Of a stretch of 64,000 bases of DNA, positions 8,028 through 16,650 are shown in pieces. The notes under the pieces were generated by a model, which saw only the letters and a program-made list of their open reading frames with translations, was not told the origin of the DNA and did not search any database. Every line of letters begins with the position of its first letter. Position 1 is the stretch's first letter. Location: contig JAFGUG010000011.1 of NCBI GenBank assembly GCA_016938655.1, positions 186,001-250,000 on the forward strand, in the 5' to 3' direction. The translations under genes and the position numbers were made by a program. The stretch comes from Thiotrichales bacterium. Lineage in GTDB: Bacteria > Pseudomonadota > Gammaproteobacteria > Thiomicrospirales > Thiomicrospiraceae.

Positions 8028-9176
8028 ATGTTAAACGAAATTGAAAAAAGCCGTTTAGCTGAACTAGAGCAGGCCTTTGAACTTTTTAACGAGACCTCAG
8101 TTCAACTGACCCAGTCTTATGAATCCTTGCAGCAACAGGTTTCCGATCTGCAAATGCAGTTGGCTAAAAGTGACCGTGAAAAGCGTCGAGTGGCTGAACG
8201 CTTGAGTCGATTGCTCTCCTTATTGCCAGCCGGCGTTATTGCCCTTAACGAATTTAATGAAATTACTGAAATGAATCCCAGTGCCGAGCGCATTCTAGGC
8301 GCCGATGCGATAGGACGAAATTGGGATGTGGTGGTTATGAATGTGTTTTTAACTGCTAATGATGCCGGTGAGTTAATGACTCATGACAATCAGGCCTATC
8401 AGCTTTCAGAAACGTCATTAGACCAAGCGTTAGGAAAAATCTTATTGATTCAAGATGTAACGGCTGCACGTCAATTGCAAGATCATATTAATCGCCATCA
8501 GCGCTTGCACTCAATGGGTGAAATGGCCGCCTCTTTAGCACATCAGATACGAACCCCTTTGGCTTCTGCGTTGCTTTATGTGTCACAAATGAACTCTGGG
8601 CACTTGGATGACACCAATCGTGAACGTTTTGTTGGTAAGGCCTTAAACAGTCTGCGTCACTTAGAAGGTTTGGTAAAAGATATGCTGCAATACGCCAAAG
8701 GGGGCAAGGGCAGCGATCAAAGAATTGAGTTAACTCATCTTATTGGGCGCGTTAAAATAGCCGTAGAAAATAAAGTAACTCAAAGCCAAAGTTTTGTTGA
8801 ATTTGATTCGTTTATGCCCGGTTTAGTTGTCACTGGCGATTTAGACGGGCTGGTAACCGCACTAGAGAATTTGATTAATAATGCCATTGACGTAGTGGGT
8901 TCAAAAGCGCATATTCAAATTAGTGTCAATAAAGTAGCCGATAATAAAGTTGATATTGTGGTTAAAGATCATGGTCCCGGTATTGAAGCAACAAACTTAG
9001 AGAAGATTTTTGAGCCTTTTTATACCAGTCGAGCGCAAGGAACGGGTTTGGGGTTGGCGGTGGTAAGAGCCATTGCAGAAGCGCATAATGGTCAGGCTTG
9101 GGTGAAGTCGATTGTAGGGTATGGGTCATCTTTTGGCATACGTTTACCACTTGCAGAAATGAAGGGAATCGAATGA
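8028..9176 (+). CDS. flrB: Flagellar sensor histidine kinase FlrB/FleS
   Basis: This soluble two-component kinase of 382 residues phosphorylates FlrC to switch on middle flagellar genes. It has an N-terminal coiled coil (residues 10-65), a PAS-like domain (about 65-150), a dimerisation/phosphoacceptor motif SLAHQIRTPLASALLY near residue 167, and an ATPase domain with LENLINNAIDVV, DHGPGI and GTGLGLAVV. No membrane segment is present, as usual for this family. A strong AGGAGG site precedes the ATG, and the stop overlaps the start of flrC (ATGA), implying translational coupling. Confidence 0.92.
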   Translation: MLNEIEKSRLAELEQAFELFNETSVQLTQSYESLQQQVSDLQMQLAKSDREKRRVAERLSRLLSLLPAGVIALNEFNEITEMNPSAERILGADAIGRNWDVVVMNVFLTANDAGELMTHDNQAYQLSETSLDQALGKILLIQDVTAARQLQDHINRHQRLHSMGEMAASLAHQIRTPLASALLYVSQMNSGHLDDTNRERFVGKALNSLRHLEGLVKDMLQYAKGGKGSDQRIELTHLIGRVKIAVENKVTQSQSFVEFDSFMPGLVVTGDLDGLVTALENLINNAIDVVGSKAHIQISVNKVADNKVDIVVKDHGPGIEATNLEKIFEPFYTSRAQGTGLGLAVVRAIAEAHNGQAWVKSIVGYGSSFGIRLPLAEMKGIE

Positions 9177-10558
9177 ATATCGCTAAAATTTTGATTGTAG
9201 AAGACGATCAGGAGCTGCAAGAAGCGCTTGTTGACACCTTGACGCTTAATGGCTTTGAAGTAATAAGCGTAAGCTCTGCGGAAGATGCGCTTGTGGCCTT
9301 AGAAGATGATATTGGTATGGTGTTTACCGATATTCGTATGGATGGCATGGATGGTTACGCACTAATGAAGCGTATTCGAGCGATTAAACCCTATTTGCCA
9401 ATTGTGTTAATGACGGCTTACGGAACGATTGAGCAAGCCGTAGACGCCATGAAATCCGGTGCCGTAGACTACATAGTCAAGCCATTTGAGGCAAGCGTAT
9501 TGGTTGAAAAGGCCAAGGCCTACTTCAATCGTGATGCGTCAACTGATGATGATTTTGTTGTTGCCGATCCAGCTACTCAGCAACTGAAAACGATGGCCAA
9601 AAAGGTCGCAGAGAGTGAAGCCAGTGTCTTAATTAGTGGTGAAAGTGGTACCGGTAAAGAGGTGTTAGCACGTTATATTCATAAGCAATCTCAACGATCA
9701 AAGCAACCTTTTGTTGCTATAAACTGCGCGGCAATTCCTGAGAATATGCTGGAAGCCATGTTGTTTGGATATGAAAAAGGGGCATTCACGGGCGCCGCGA
9801 AATCAATGCCCGGAAAGTTTGAACAAGCGCAAGGTGGCACTATTTTCTTGGATGAGATTGGTGAAATGAAATCCGACCTGCAAGCCAAGATTTTACGTGT
9901 TTTGCAAGAGAAAGAGGTTGAACGAATCGGCAGTCATAGGGTGGTTTATTTAGATGTGCGCGTTTTGAGTGCTTCTAATATCAACATGAAAGAGGCGATT
10001 CAAGATGGCCGTTTTAGAGAAGATCTCTTCTATCGATTAAATGTGTTTCCGATGCATTTGCCACCGTTGCGTGAAAGACCAAGAGACATTGCCGCTATTT
10101 CTGAGAAAATTTTACAGCGTCATTGTGGACGAAGCCGTATTGAACCGATGGTTTCCGCGCCAGCAATGAAACAGTTGATTGAGTACACTTGGCCTGGAAA
10201 TATTCGAGAGCTTGATAATGTGATACAGCGTGCGTTGGTGATGATGTCGGGTGATACCATTCAACTGCAGGATATTATTTTGGATACTGATACGGCCTTT
10301 TCTAACAGTGCTCATGCGCCTGAAGAGCAGCAGGCAATCGTGGAAGATTCGGAATCGTCTCCTGCATTTGAAGTGGCTTCGGTAGACAGTGCCGATGATA
10401 CTAAAGACCTTCGTGCCCGAGAGGTGGCGCTCATTTTAGAAACATTGAAGCAATTTAATGGTCACCGTCAAAAAACCGCTGAAACCTTAAATATTAGTCC
10501 GAGAACATTACGATATAAAATTGCAAAATTAAAAGAACAAGGTGTGGATGTGCCTTAA
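9173..10558 (+). CDS. flrC: Flagellar response regulator FlrC/FleR
   Basis: This sigma-54 activator of 461 residues is paired with FlrB. It has an N-terminal receiver with phosphoacceptor in VFTDIRMDGMDG, switch lysine in YIVKPFE, Walker A GESGTGKE near residue 160, GAFTGA near 210, Walker [11 protein letters not shown], and a Fis-type helix-turn-helix (RQKTAETLNISPRTLRYKI). The ORF track starts at 9098 inside flrB, but the ATG at 9173 gives the correct receiver N-terminus (MNIAKILIVEDDQ) and overlaps the flrB stop. It should act on the sigma-54 promoter just downstream. Confidence 0.93.
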   Translation: MNIAKILIVEDDQELQEALVDTLTLNGFEVISVSSAEDALVALEDDIGMVFTDIRMDGMDGYALMKRIRAIKPYLPIVLMTAYGTIEQAVDAMKSGAVDYIVKPFEASVLVEKAKAYFNRDASTDDDFVVADPATQQLKTMAKKVAESEASVLISGESGTGKEVLARYIHKQSQRSKQPFVAINCAAIPENMLEAMLFGYEKGAFTGAAKSMPGKFEQAQGGTIFLDEIGEMKSDLQAKILRVLQEKEVERIGSHRVVYLDVRVLSASNINMKEAIQDGRFREDLFYRLNVFPMHLPPLRERPRDIAAISEKILQRHCGRSRIEPMVSAPAMKQLIEYTWPGNIRELDNVIQRALVMMSGDTIQLQDIILDTDTAFSNSAHAPEEQQAIVEDSESSPAFEVASVDSADDTKDLRAREVALILETLKQFNGHRQKTAETLNISPRTLRYKIAKLKEQGVDVP

Positions 10559-10613
10559 ACAAGGTATTATCGGCATAGAAGAAGAAACCTTGAGTGTTAA
10601 ATTGCTAAAATAA

Positions 10614-10623
10614 GCAGGCCTGT
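10614..10623. repeat. GCAGGCCTGT, one-mismatch palindrome copy
   Basis: This imperfect copy of the iterated palindrome lies in the flrC-fliE intergenic region, about 20 bases ahead of the sigma-54 -24 element. Confidence 0.6.
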
Positions 10624-10642
10624 CAGGTTTTTGATAATTGAT

Positions 10643-10658
10643 TGGCATATCAATTGCT
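10643..10658 (+). promoter_or_regulatory. Sigma-54 promoter of the fliE operon
   Basis: TTGGCATATCAATTGCT has the -24 GG and -12 GC dinucleotides separated by the required 10 bases, with flanks matching TGGCAC-N5-TTGCW at all but one position. It precedes fliE and is expected to be activated by FlrC and/or FlrA. Confidence 0.85.
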
Positions 10659-10768
10659 GATTCACTGTCACCGTGAAGTAAGCGGTGGAATTTTGGCATG
10701 GTAGTTCACTTAAAGGTGGCAACGTTAATTCTTCCAGTAAAACTGGATTAGTTTGGAGTCTGGATCGT

Positions 10769-11107
10769 ATGAGTACGATTGATACACAAAGTTTAATGTT
10801 ACAAATGCGCTCATTAGCAGCGCAGGCTGCATTGAATCCAGAAAAACCGGCTAATGAGAATCCACCAACAGGTGAAGCGCAAGCGGAAAATTTTGCCGAT
10901 TTATTGAGCCATGCTGTTCAGTCGGTTAGCAATGAGCAACATAAATCTGGCGACATGAAAAAAGCCTTTGAAAGGGGTGATTTGGACGTAGAGCTTTCAG
11001 AAGTTATGTTGCAAGCTCAAAAAGCCAGCCTCTCTTTTCAAGCGATGACTCAAGTTCGTAATAAGCTAACTGAAGCTTACAAAGATATTATGAACATGCC
11101 TATCTAG
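10769..11107 (+). CDS. fliE: Flagellar hook-basal body protein FliE
   Basis: FliE links the MS ring to the proximal rod and is exported by the type III apparatus. The C-terminal part ([20 protein letters not shown] and [14 protein letters not shown]) is the family signature. The ORF track starts at a GTG at 10685, but the ATG at 10769 gives 112 residues, the normal family length, and is preceded by GGAG ten bases upstream; the earlier start would also lie very close to the transcription start. It is the first gene of the basal-body operon. Confidence 0.92.
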   Translation: MSTIDTQSLMLQMRSLAAQAALNPEKPANENPPTGEAQAENFADLLSHAVQSVSNEQHKSGDMKKAFERGDLDVELSEVMLQAQKASLSFQAMTQVRNKLTEAYKDIMNMPI

Positions 11108-11157
11108 ATAGATTGGCTATTTACAAGACTTTGCTTAAAACAAAATAAAGAAACATT

Positions 11158-12852
11158 ATGGCCGAATCTCAAGCGTCAATTGACCAAAATCTAAATACTC
11201 AAGTTCAAAGTGGAGTAGGGTCAACGTTAGTCAATAACTTGATGGCGCTGTCGGTAGCCAAACAAGTCAGCTTGGTGATTGCTTTAGCGGCAAGTATCGC
11301 GCTGACGATTGGCATTTTAATGTGGTCGCAAGACAAGCCCTACACCCTCCTTTTTGGCAGTTTAGACGCCAAAGACATCAATGAAGTCGTTCAGACTCTA
11401 GACCAAGAACAAGTTGCTTACAAAATTGACCAAGCCAGTGGCGGTATTATGGTGCCGTCTGATCAAGTTCATACTCTTCGCCTTAAGTTAGCCGCCGCCG
11501 GCTATCCAAAACAAGCCGCTACGGGCTATCAGTTGCTGGATGCTGAACAAGGCTTTGGAATTTCTCAGTTCAAAGAAACCACGCAGTATCATCGCGCGCT
11601 AGAGGGTGAATTAGCAAAGTCTGTTTCTTCAATTAATGCGGTTAAATCTGCTCGAGTTATGCTGGGCTTGCCTAAGCGTTCGGTTTTTGTGCGTAAGCAA
11701 CAAAAGCCATCAGCATCGGTGGTTGTAAAGCTTTACCCTGGTCGTTCATTAAATGATGAGCAGGTAAGTGCGATTGTTTATTTAGTTTCATCTAGTATCC
11801 CGAATATGGATATTAAGGATGTGACCGTAGTTGACCAGTTGGGTAACTTATTAACGGGCGATACCAATTCTGCGGGCACTCTGAATATGAGCATTAAACA
11901 GCTCGATTACACTCGCATGGTGGAAGAGACCTTATCAAGCCGAATCGTGAATTTACTGGCTCCGATTGTTGGTGGCGACGGTAAAGTGCGTGCCCAAGTC
12001 ACGGCAGAACTTGATTTTACTCAGCAAGAGCAAACCCGTGAAAACTATGAACCCGATCCAGAGGCGATTCGTTCTGAGCAAGAGATTAAAGAGATTAACC
12101 GTAATGAAGGGCCTATGGGCATTCCAGGCGCGCTGACCAATCAACCGCCACGCGCGGGCTTAGCGCCAGAAGAGGGTTATACAGCAGAAAATGATCCTAA
12201 TCTCCGAAACTCTTCAGAGAAGAAAACCAAAAACTATGAGCTAGATCGCACGATCAGTCATATTAAAAATTCAGTGGGCAATATCCATAGGCTTTCAGTT
12301 GCGGTTGTTTTAGATGATAAAACCGCTTTAGATGAAGAAGAAAATATTGTTCGAACACCCATGACGGATGAAGAGTTGCTTCGTTACCGCCAGTTAGTCA
12401 GTGATACGGTTGGTTTAGATGAGGCACGGGGTGATACCTTAACGGTTGTAAATGCTTCTTTCGTAGTGGCACCAATGGAAGAAGTTGAGATGCTTCCCGT
12501 ATGGCAAGAGTCATGGTTCTGGGATTTGGTTAAGCAATTATTGGCTGGTTTAGCGGTACTCATTATCATCTTTGGTGTAATTAGACCCATGCTGAGAGAC
12601 TTGTCTAAGAAAGAAGAGAGCATCCTTGATTACCCAGAGCATGTCGCTGAAGAGGAAGAACAACTTGAAAACGTTGATGAAATTTCAGCCGCTCTAGAGA
12701 AAATGAATGAAGAAGTTGAGCAGACGGCTGCTGAAGCAGTCGCCGATTCAAATGAAGAGCGTGAGTTGCTTGAGAAAGTAAGAACCATGGTGGCTGCAGA
12801 TCCGAAAATGGCTGCTCACATTGTTAAACAGTGGATGACTGAGGAGAAATAG
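11158..12852 (+). CDS. fliF: Flagellar MS-ring protein FliF
   Basis: FliF forms the MS ring in the inner membrane on which the rotor and export gate assemble. The 564 residues match the family. There is a first membrane segment near residues 35-55 (VSLVIALAASIALTIGILMW), secretin-like ring-building motifs (YTLLFGSLDAKD), a second membrane segment near 455-475 (LLAGLAVLIIIFGVI), and an acidic C-terminal tail that binds FliG. The ribosome site is weak. fliG follows one base after the stop. Confidence 0.96.
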   Translation: MAESQASIDQNLNTQVQSGVGSTLVNNLMALSVAKQVSLVIALAASIALTIGILMWSQDKPYTLLFGSLDAKDINEVVQTLDQEQVAYKIDQASGGIMVPSDQVHTLRLKLAAAGYPKQAATGYQLLDAEQGFGISQFKETTQYHRALEGELAKSVSSINAVKSARVMLGLPKRSVFVRKQQKPSASVVVKLYPGRSLNDEQVSAIVYLVSSSIPNMDIKDVTVVDQLGNLLTGDTNSAGTLNMSIKQLDYTRMVEETLSSRIVNLLAPIVGGDGKVRAQVTAELDFTQQEQTRENYEPDPEAIRSEQEIKEINRNEGPMGIPGALTNQPPRAGLAPEEGYTAENDPNLRNSSEKKTKNYELDRTISHIKNSVGNIHRLSVAVVLDDKTALDEEENIVRTPMTDEELLRYRQLVSDTVGLDEARGDTLTVVNASFVVAPMEEVEMLPVWQESWFWDLVKQLLAGLAVLIIIFGVIRPMLRDLSKKEESILDYPEHVAEEEEQLENVDEISAALEKMNEEVEQTAAEAVADSNEERELLEKVRTMVAADPKMAAHIVKQWMTEEK

Positions 12853-12853
12853 T

Positions 12854-13876
12854 ATGCCTGATTCGGCCATTGAAGAAGTTACCGGTTCAAAAGATTTAAG
12901 TGGGACAGACAGTGCTGCAGTGTTCTTGTTGGCGCTAGGAAAAGAGAACGCCGCGCAAATTTTGAAACATCTTAATCCTAGAGAGGTTCAAAAGTTAGGC
13001 TCTGCCATGACCTCAGTAGAGAACATTGGTCGTCATGATATTCACAATGTTATGCAACGTTTTGTAGATGATGTTGGTGAAGATGTGTTAGGCGTTAACC
13101 CAAGTGAGTACGCTCAGTCCTTAATGGCCGATGCCCTTGGTGAAGGTGGCGGTCACCTTATGGATGCCGCGCTTCTTGGAGATCAGGTTAAAGGCCTTGA
13201 GGCATTGAAGTGGATGCATCCATCCACTATCTCGAACATGCTGCGTAACGAACACCCACAAGTTGTAGCGATTGTATTGTCATATTTTGACGCAGATCAA
13301 GCGGCTGAAGTTTTACGTGGGATTCCTGAGCGTTTTCAAGCCGAAGTTATTTACCGCATTGCAACCTTAACCACGATTCAACCGCGTGCATTGTTTGATT
13401 TGAATGATGTTCTTGAAGGTGCATCGAGTGACGGTGAGGGCGGTAAGTTGGCGACCATTGGTGGTGAGAAACGAGCGGCTGAAATTTTGAACTTGGTGGG
13501 CAGTGGTGTCGATTCTCGTATTCTGGATGATATTGCAATCGAACATGATGATGTCAGTAAAGCCATTCAAGACAAAATGTTTGTGTTTGATGATATCGAA
13601 GGCATTGATGATCGAGGTATTCAAACCATTGTGGGCGAAATTCCGAGCGATGTTCTCATCTTGGCACTTAAAGGTGCTGAGGATGCGCTTAAAGAGAAAT
13701 TCTTGGCCAACGTATCTAAACGTCAGGCAGATATCATGCGTGATGATTTAGAATCTGGTGGCCCTGTTAAACTCAGTGCGGTTGAAGATGCACAACGTAC
13801 TATCATTCAAACGGTGCGTCGTTTAGCGGATGAAGAGAAAATTCTAATGCCGGGTGGTGGTGAGGAGTTCGTGTAA
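12854..13876 (+). CDS. fliG: Flagellar rotor switch protein FliG
   Basis: FliG couples MotA to rotor torque. The 340 residues have the N-terminal FliF-binding part, the middle EHPQ-type motif (NEHPQVVAIVLSYFDADQAA near residue 130), and a C-terminal torque helix region with charged residues (DDIEGIDDRGIQTIVGEIPS near 240). GAGGAG within the end of fliF serves as ribosome site. The stop is followed immediately, without any gap, by the GTG of fliH. Confidence 0.96.
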   Translation: MPDSAIEEVTGSKDLSGTDSAAVFLLALGKENAAQILKHLNPREVQKLGSAMTSVENIGRHDIHNVMQRFVDDVGEDVLGVNPSEYAQSLMADALGEGGGHLMDAALLGDQVKGLEALKWMHPSTISNMLRNEHPQVVAIVLSYFDADQAAEVLRGIPERFQAEVIYRIATLTTIQPRALFDLNDVLEGASSDGEGGKLATIGGEKRAAEILNLVGSGVDSRILDDIAIEHDDVSKAIQDKMFVFDDIEGIDDRGIQTIVGEIPSDVLILALKGAEDALKEKFLANVSKRQADIMRDDLESGGPVKLSAVEDAQRTIIQTVRRLADEEKILMPGGGEEFV

Positions 13877-14674
13877 GTGTCCTCTGACTTTAAAGCTTCT
13901 GAGTATGTAAATTCCAAAGTTACAAACAACGACTTGGACTCTGATGAAGTCCCGCAAGAGGTAGCGGGCATTATTAGTGCCTCTGAGGTCTCAGCTCCTG
14001 AAATTCAAACTTGGAATTTACACGATTTGTCTAGTGATGTTGATGTAAAAGCACAGGCACGTGAGCGCGAAATCTACTCTGAAATTGAAAAAAAACTCCA
14101 GCCAGAAATAAATCGTCAAACCGAAATTTTAAAAAAAGAAGCCTATGAAGAGGCAAAAAAAGCTGGGTTTGATGCCGGTTACAACGATGGTAAAAAGCTC
14201 GGTGAACAAGAAGCCAAGGACATTGCTTTGGCTGAGGCAGAAACAAAGCTTGCCGAAAAAATAGCCAGTTTAGAGGGGCTTATGGTTTCTTTAAATGCAC
14301 CTTATAAATTGATTGAGATGCAGGTGTTTGAGCATCTCTCTTCCTTAGCGCTTCATATTGCAGAAGAGGTCATTCAGCAACAAATTACCGATAAGCCAGA
14401 GTGGATTATGCAGACGATTCATCAGGCAATTGAAGTGTTGAATGATGACCTTTCACCTCTAGAAATTCTTTTAAATCCAGATGATTTCGCCTTAATTGAA
14501 TCGATTAAAACTGGTTTTTCTGAGCACTGGTCGGTCAAACCCAGTGAAAAAATTTCTCTAGGAACCTGTCAAGTTAAGCAAAACTTTTCATCTATTGAAC
14601 ATAATTGGAAAAACCGTTTTGAAAGCATGTCAGTTAAGCTTGAAGCGCAAGCCATTGCTGAAAAAGCAGACTGA
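13877..14674 (+). CDS. fliH: Flagellar assembly protein FliH
   Basis: FliH is the stator-like negative regulator of the FliI ATPase and docks it to the C ring. It has an acidic variable N-terminus with a Trp-containing segment (IQTWNLHDLSSD), a long charged coiled coil (residues 60-140, with GFDAGYNDGKKLGEQE), and a C-terminal FliH domain (EHLSSLALHIAEEVIQQQIT). It starts at GTG directly after the fliG stop, using GAGGAG in fliG. At 265 residues it is close to the usual length. Confidence 0.93.
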   Translation: MSSDFKASEYVNSKVTNNDLDSDEVPQEVAGIISASEVSAPEIQTWNLHDLSSDVDVKAQAREREIYSEIEKKLQPEINRQTEILKKEAYEEAKKAGFDAGYNDGKKLGEQEAKDIALAEAETKLAEKIASLEGLMVSLNAPYKLIEMQVFEHLSSLALHIAEEVIQQQITDKPEWIMQTIHQAIEVLNDDLSPLEILLNPDDFALIESIKTGFSEHWSVKPSEKISLGTCQVKQNFSSIEHNWKNRFESMSVKLEAQAIAEKAD

Positions 14675-14757
14675 TTTTAATTATGATGTTACTAATCTTT
14701 ATGACTCGCTAACCCTCTGTTTAAACCTTTACGCTTTTACCTTATTAGGCCCTCCCA

Positions 14758-16104
14758 ATGAACCTTGCCAACGACCTTAACGAATTTTTAACGGATAGAC
14801 TGGACAAGCTTTCTGGGCAAATCTCCTTGCCATCTTCATTGGTGGTATCTGGTCGTTTGGTCAGAATGGTTGGCATGACATTAGAGGTGGTGGGTACTTT
14901 TGCACCTGTTGGATCGCGTTGCCAAGTGCAAAGCAGTCAAGGTGCTCCAATTGAAGCAGAGGTGGTTGGTTTTCATGATGATCGACTGTTTTTAATGCCG
15001 ATTGGTGATACACAAGGATTATCCCCAAATGCAAAAGTAACCCCCATTTTAGGGGGCGTCAAAGTCAAAATTGGGTCGGCGATGCTTGGACGGATTGTTG
15101 ATGGTTCTGGGCAACCATTGGACACCAAAGGGCCAATAGAAACTGATACCGAAGTTTTATTGTCTGGCCGCAGAATTAACCCATTAAAAAGAGCCCCCAT
15201 CGAAAAGCCTTTAGACGTGGGTATTCGTGCTATCAATGGATTGTTAACCTTGGGGCGTGGTCAGCGTGTTGGATTAATGGCCGGTACCGGCGTAGGTAAA
15301 AGTGTGTTGTTAGGTATGATGACACGTTACACCGATGCCGATGTGGTTGTGGTAGGTTTGGTGGGGGAGCGTGGTCGAGAGGTGAATGACTTTGTTCGTA
15401 ATAACTTAGGTGAAGAGGGGTTAAAGCGAGCAGTGGTGGTTGCCACGCCTGCAGATGATCCGCCTTTAATGCGTCTTCATGGTGCTATGTTAGCAACAGC
15501 GATAGCTGAACACTTTAGAGACAGTGGCCTGCATGTTCTGTTGCTGATGGATTCGTTAACCCGTTTTGCGCAAGCACAGCGAGAAATTGCATTAGCCGTA
15601 GGTGAGCCACCGGCAAGTAAAGGTTACCCGCCTTCGGTTTTTTCAAAATTACCTCAGTTGGTTGAGCGTGCCGGCAACGGTCAGGTTGGCGCGGGCTCTA
15701 TTACTGCAATTTACACCGTGTTGGCAGAAGGGGATGATCAAACAGATCCGGTTGTCGATTCGGCGCGTGGGGTACTCGATGGTCATATCGTTCTATCACG
15801 ATCCATTGCCGACTCGGGTCGTTATCCGGCGATTGATATAGAAGCTTCGATCAGCCGTGTGATGGTAGATGTTGCCTCTGCTTCGCAGTTGGCGGATGCC
15901 CGAAAGTTTAAACAACTCTACTCTACCTATCAGCAAAACCAAGACTTAATTAATGTTGGCGCATATCGTAAAGGGAGTGACGCCAACATTGACCGTGCTG
16001 TTGCAAAATACCCCGTTTTAAATCAATTTCTATCGCAAAATATAAGTGAATCGTTTGATGTTGCTAAAAGCGTTGAGCAGCTCTCTAAAGCCCTTTCCGA
16101 ATAA
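14758..16104 (+). CDS. fliI: Flagellum-specific ATPase FliI
   Basis: FliI is the hexameric export ATPase related to F1-beta. It has Walker A GLMAGTGVGKS near residue 178, the conserved GLVGERGREVNDFV, Walker B HVLLLMDSLTRFAQAQREIA near 265, and the EPPASKGYPPSVF loop. The 448 residues match the family. The ATG lacks a clear Shine-Dalgarno sequence (CCCTCCCAATG), and 83 bases separate it from fliH, a slightly wide gap for this operon. Confidence 0.96.
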   Translation: MNLANDLNEFLTDRLDKLSGQISLPSSLVVSGRLVRMVGMTLEVVGTFAPVGSRCQVQSSQGAPIEAEVVGFHDDRLFLMPIGDTQGLSPNAKVTPILGGVKVKIGSAMLGRIVDGSGQPLDTKGPIETDTEVLLSGRRINPLKRAPIEKPLDVGIRAINGLLTLGRGQRVGLMAGTGVGKSVLLGMMTRYTDADVVVVGLVGERGREVNDFVRNNLGEEGLKRAVVVATPADDPPLMRLHGAMLATAIAEHFRDSGLHVLLLMDSLTRFAQAQREIALAVGEPPASKGYPPSVFSKLPQLVERAGNGQVGAGSITAIYTVLAEGDDQTDPVVDSARGVLDGHIVLSRSIADSGRYPAIDIEASISRVMVDVASASQLADARKFKQLYSTYQQNQDLINVGAYRKGSDANIDRAVAKYPVLNQFLSQNISESFDVAKSVEQLSKALSE

Positions 16105-16148
16105 TGCGTTACTTTTGATGGCGATGTCTAAAAGCGTGGGAAATTTGA

Positions 16149-16592
16149 GTGAGCTCTAGAATCGAAAAAATCCAAACATTGGTCGAACTTTCAGAGGCCG
16201 AAGAGTCAAAGGCGCTGGAAACATTTTCGACCGTTCAAAGTCAATTTCATGAGCACCTGGATCAGCTGGATGCACTGCGTTCATACGTTGATGATTATGC
16301 ACATCAAAATCTTGATAAAACGCTAAGTTCTATTCAAATGTTGTCCACCCAGGCGTTTGTAGGCAAATTACATCATGCCATTGAAAATGAATCTTCCAAA
16401 ACAGAGCGATTTAAAGAGGTTGTTGAAAAAGCCCGTGAAGCTTGGATAGAGAAACGTTCGCGTGTTAAAGCGCTGCAAAACCTTCTATTAAAGCTTAAAC
16501 AAAATCGACAGGCCTCCTTAGATAAACAAGAGCAAAACTTTTTAGACGATTTATCGAGCCAAGCTTTTTCACGTAAGATTCAAAAAAAATAA
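16149..16592 (+). CDS. fliJ: Flagellar export chaperone FliJ
   Basis: This 147-residue, almost entirely helical protein lies between fliI and fliK. Length and heptad pattern match FliJ, the coiled-coil stalk that sits in the FliI ring and escorts chaperones to FlhA. FliJ sequences are poorly conserved, so position carries much of the weight. The start is GTG (MSSRIEKIQTLVELSEAEE); no strong ribosome site is seen. Confidence 0.88.
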   Translation: MSSRIEKIQTLVELSEAEESKALETFSTVQSQFHEHLDQLDALRSYVDDYAHQNLDKTLSSIQMLSTQAFVGKLHHAIENESSKTERFKEVVEKAREAWIEKRSRVKALQNLLLKLKQNRQASLDKQEQNFLDDLSSQAFSRKIQKK

Positions 16593-16650
16593 CAATTTCA
16601 ATTTGCGGCATGGGTATTGCTTCATGGTACACACCTAAAACTGATATGCG

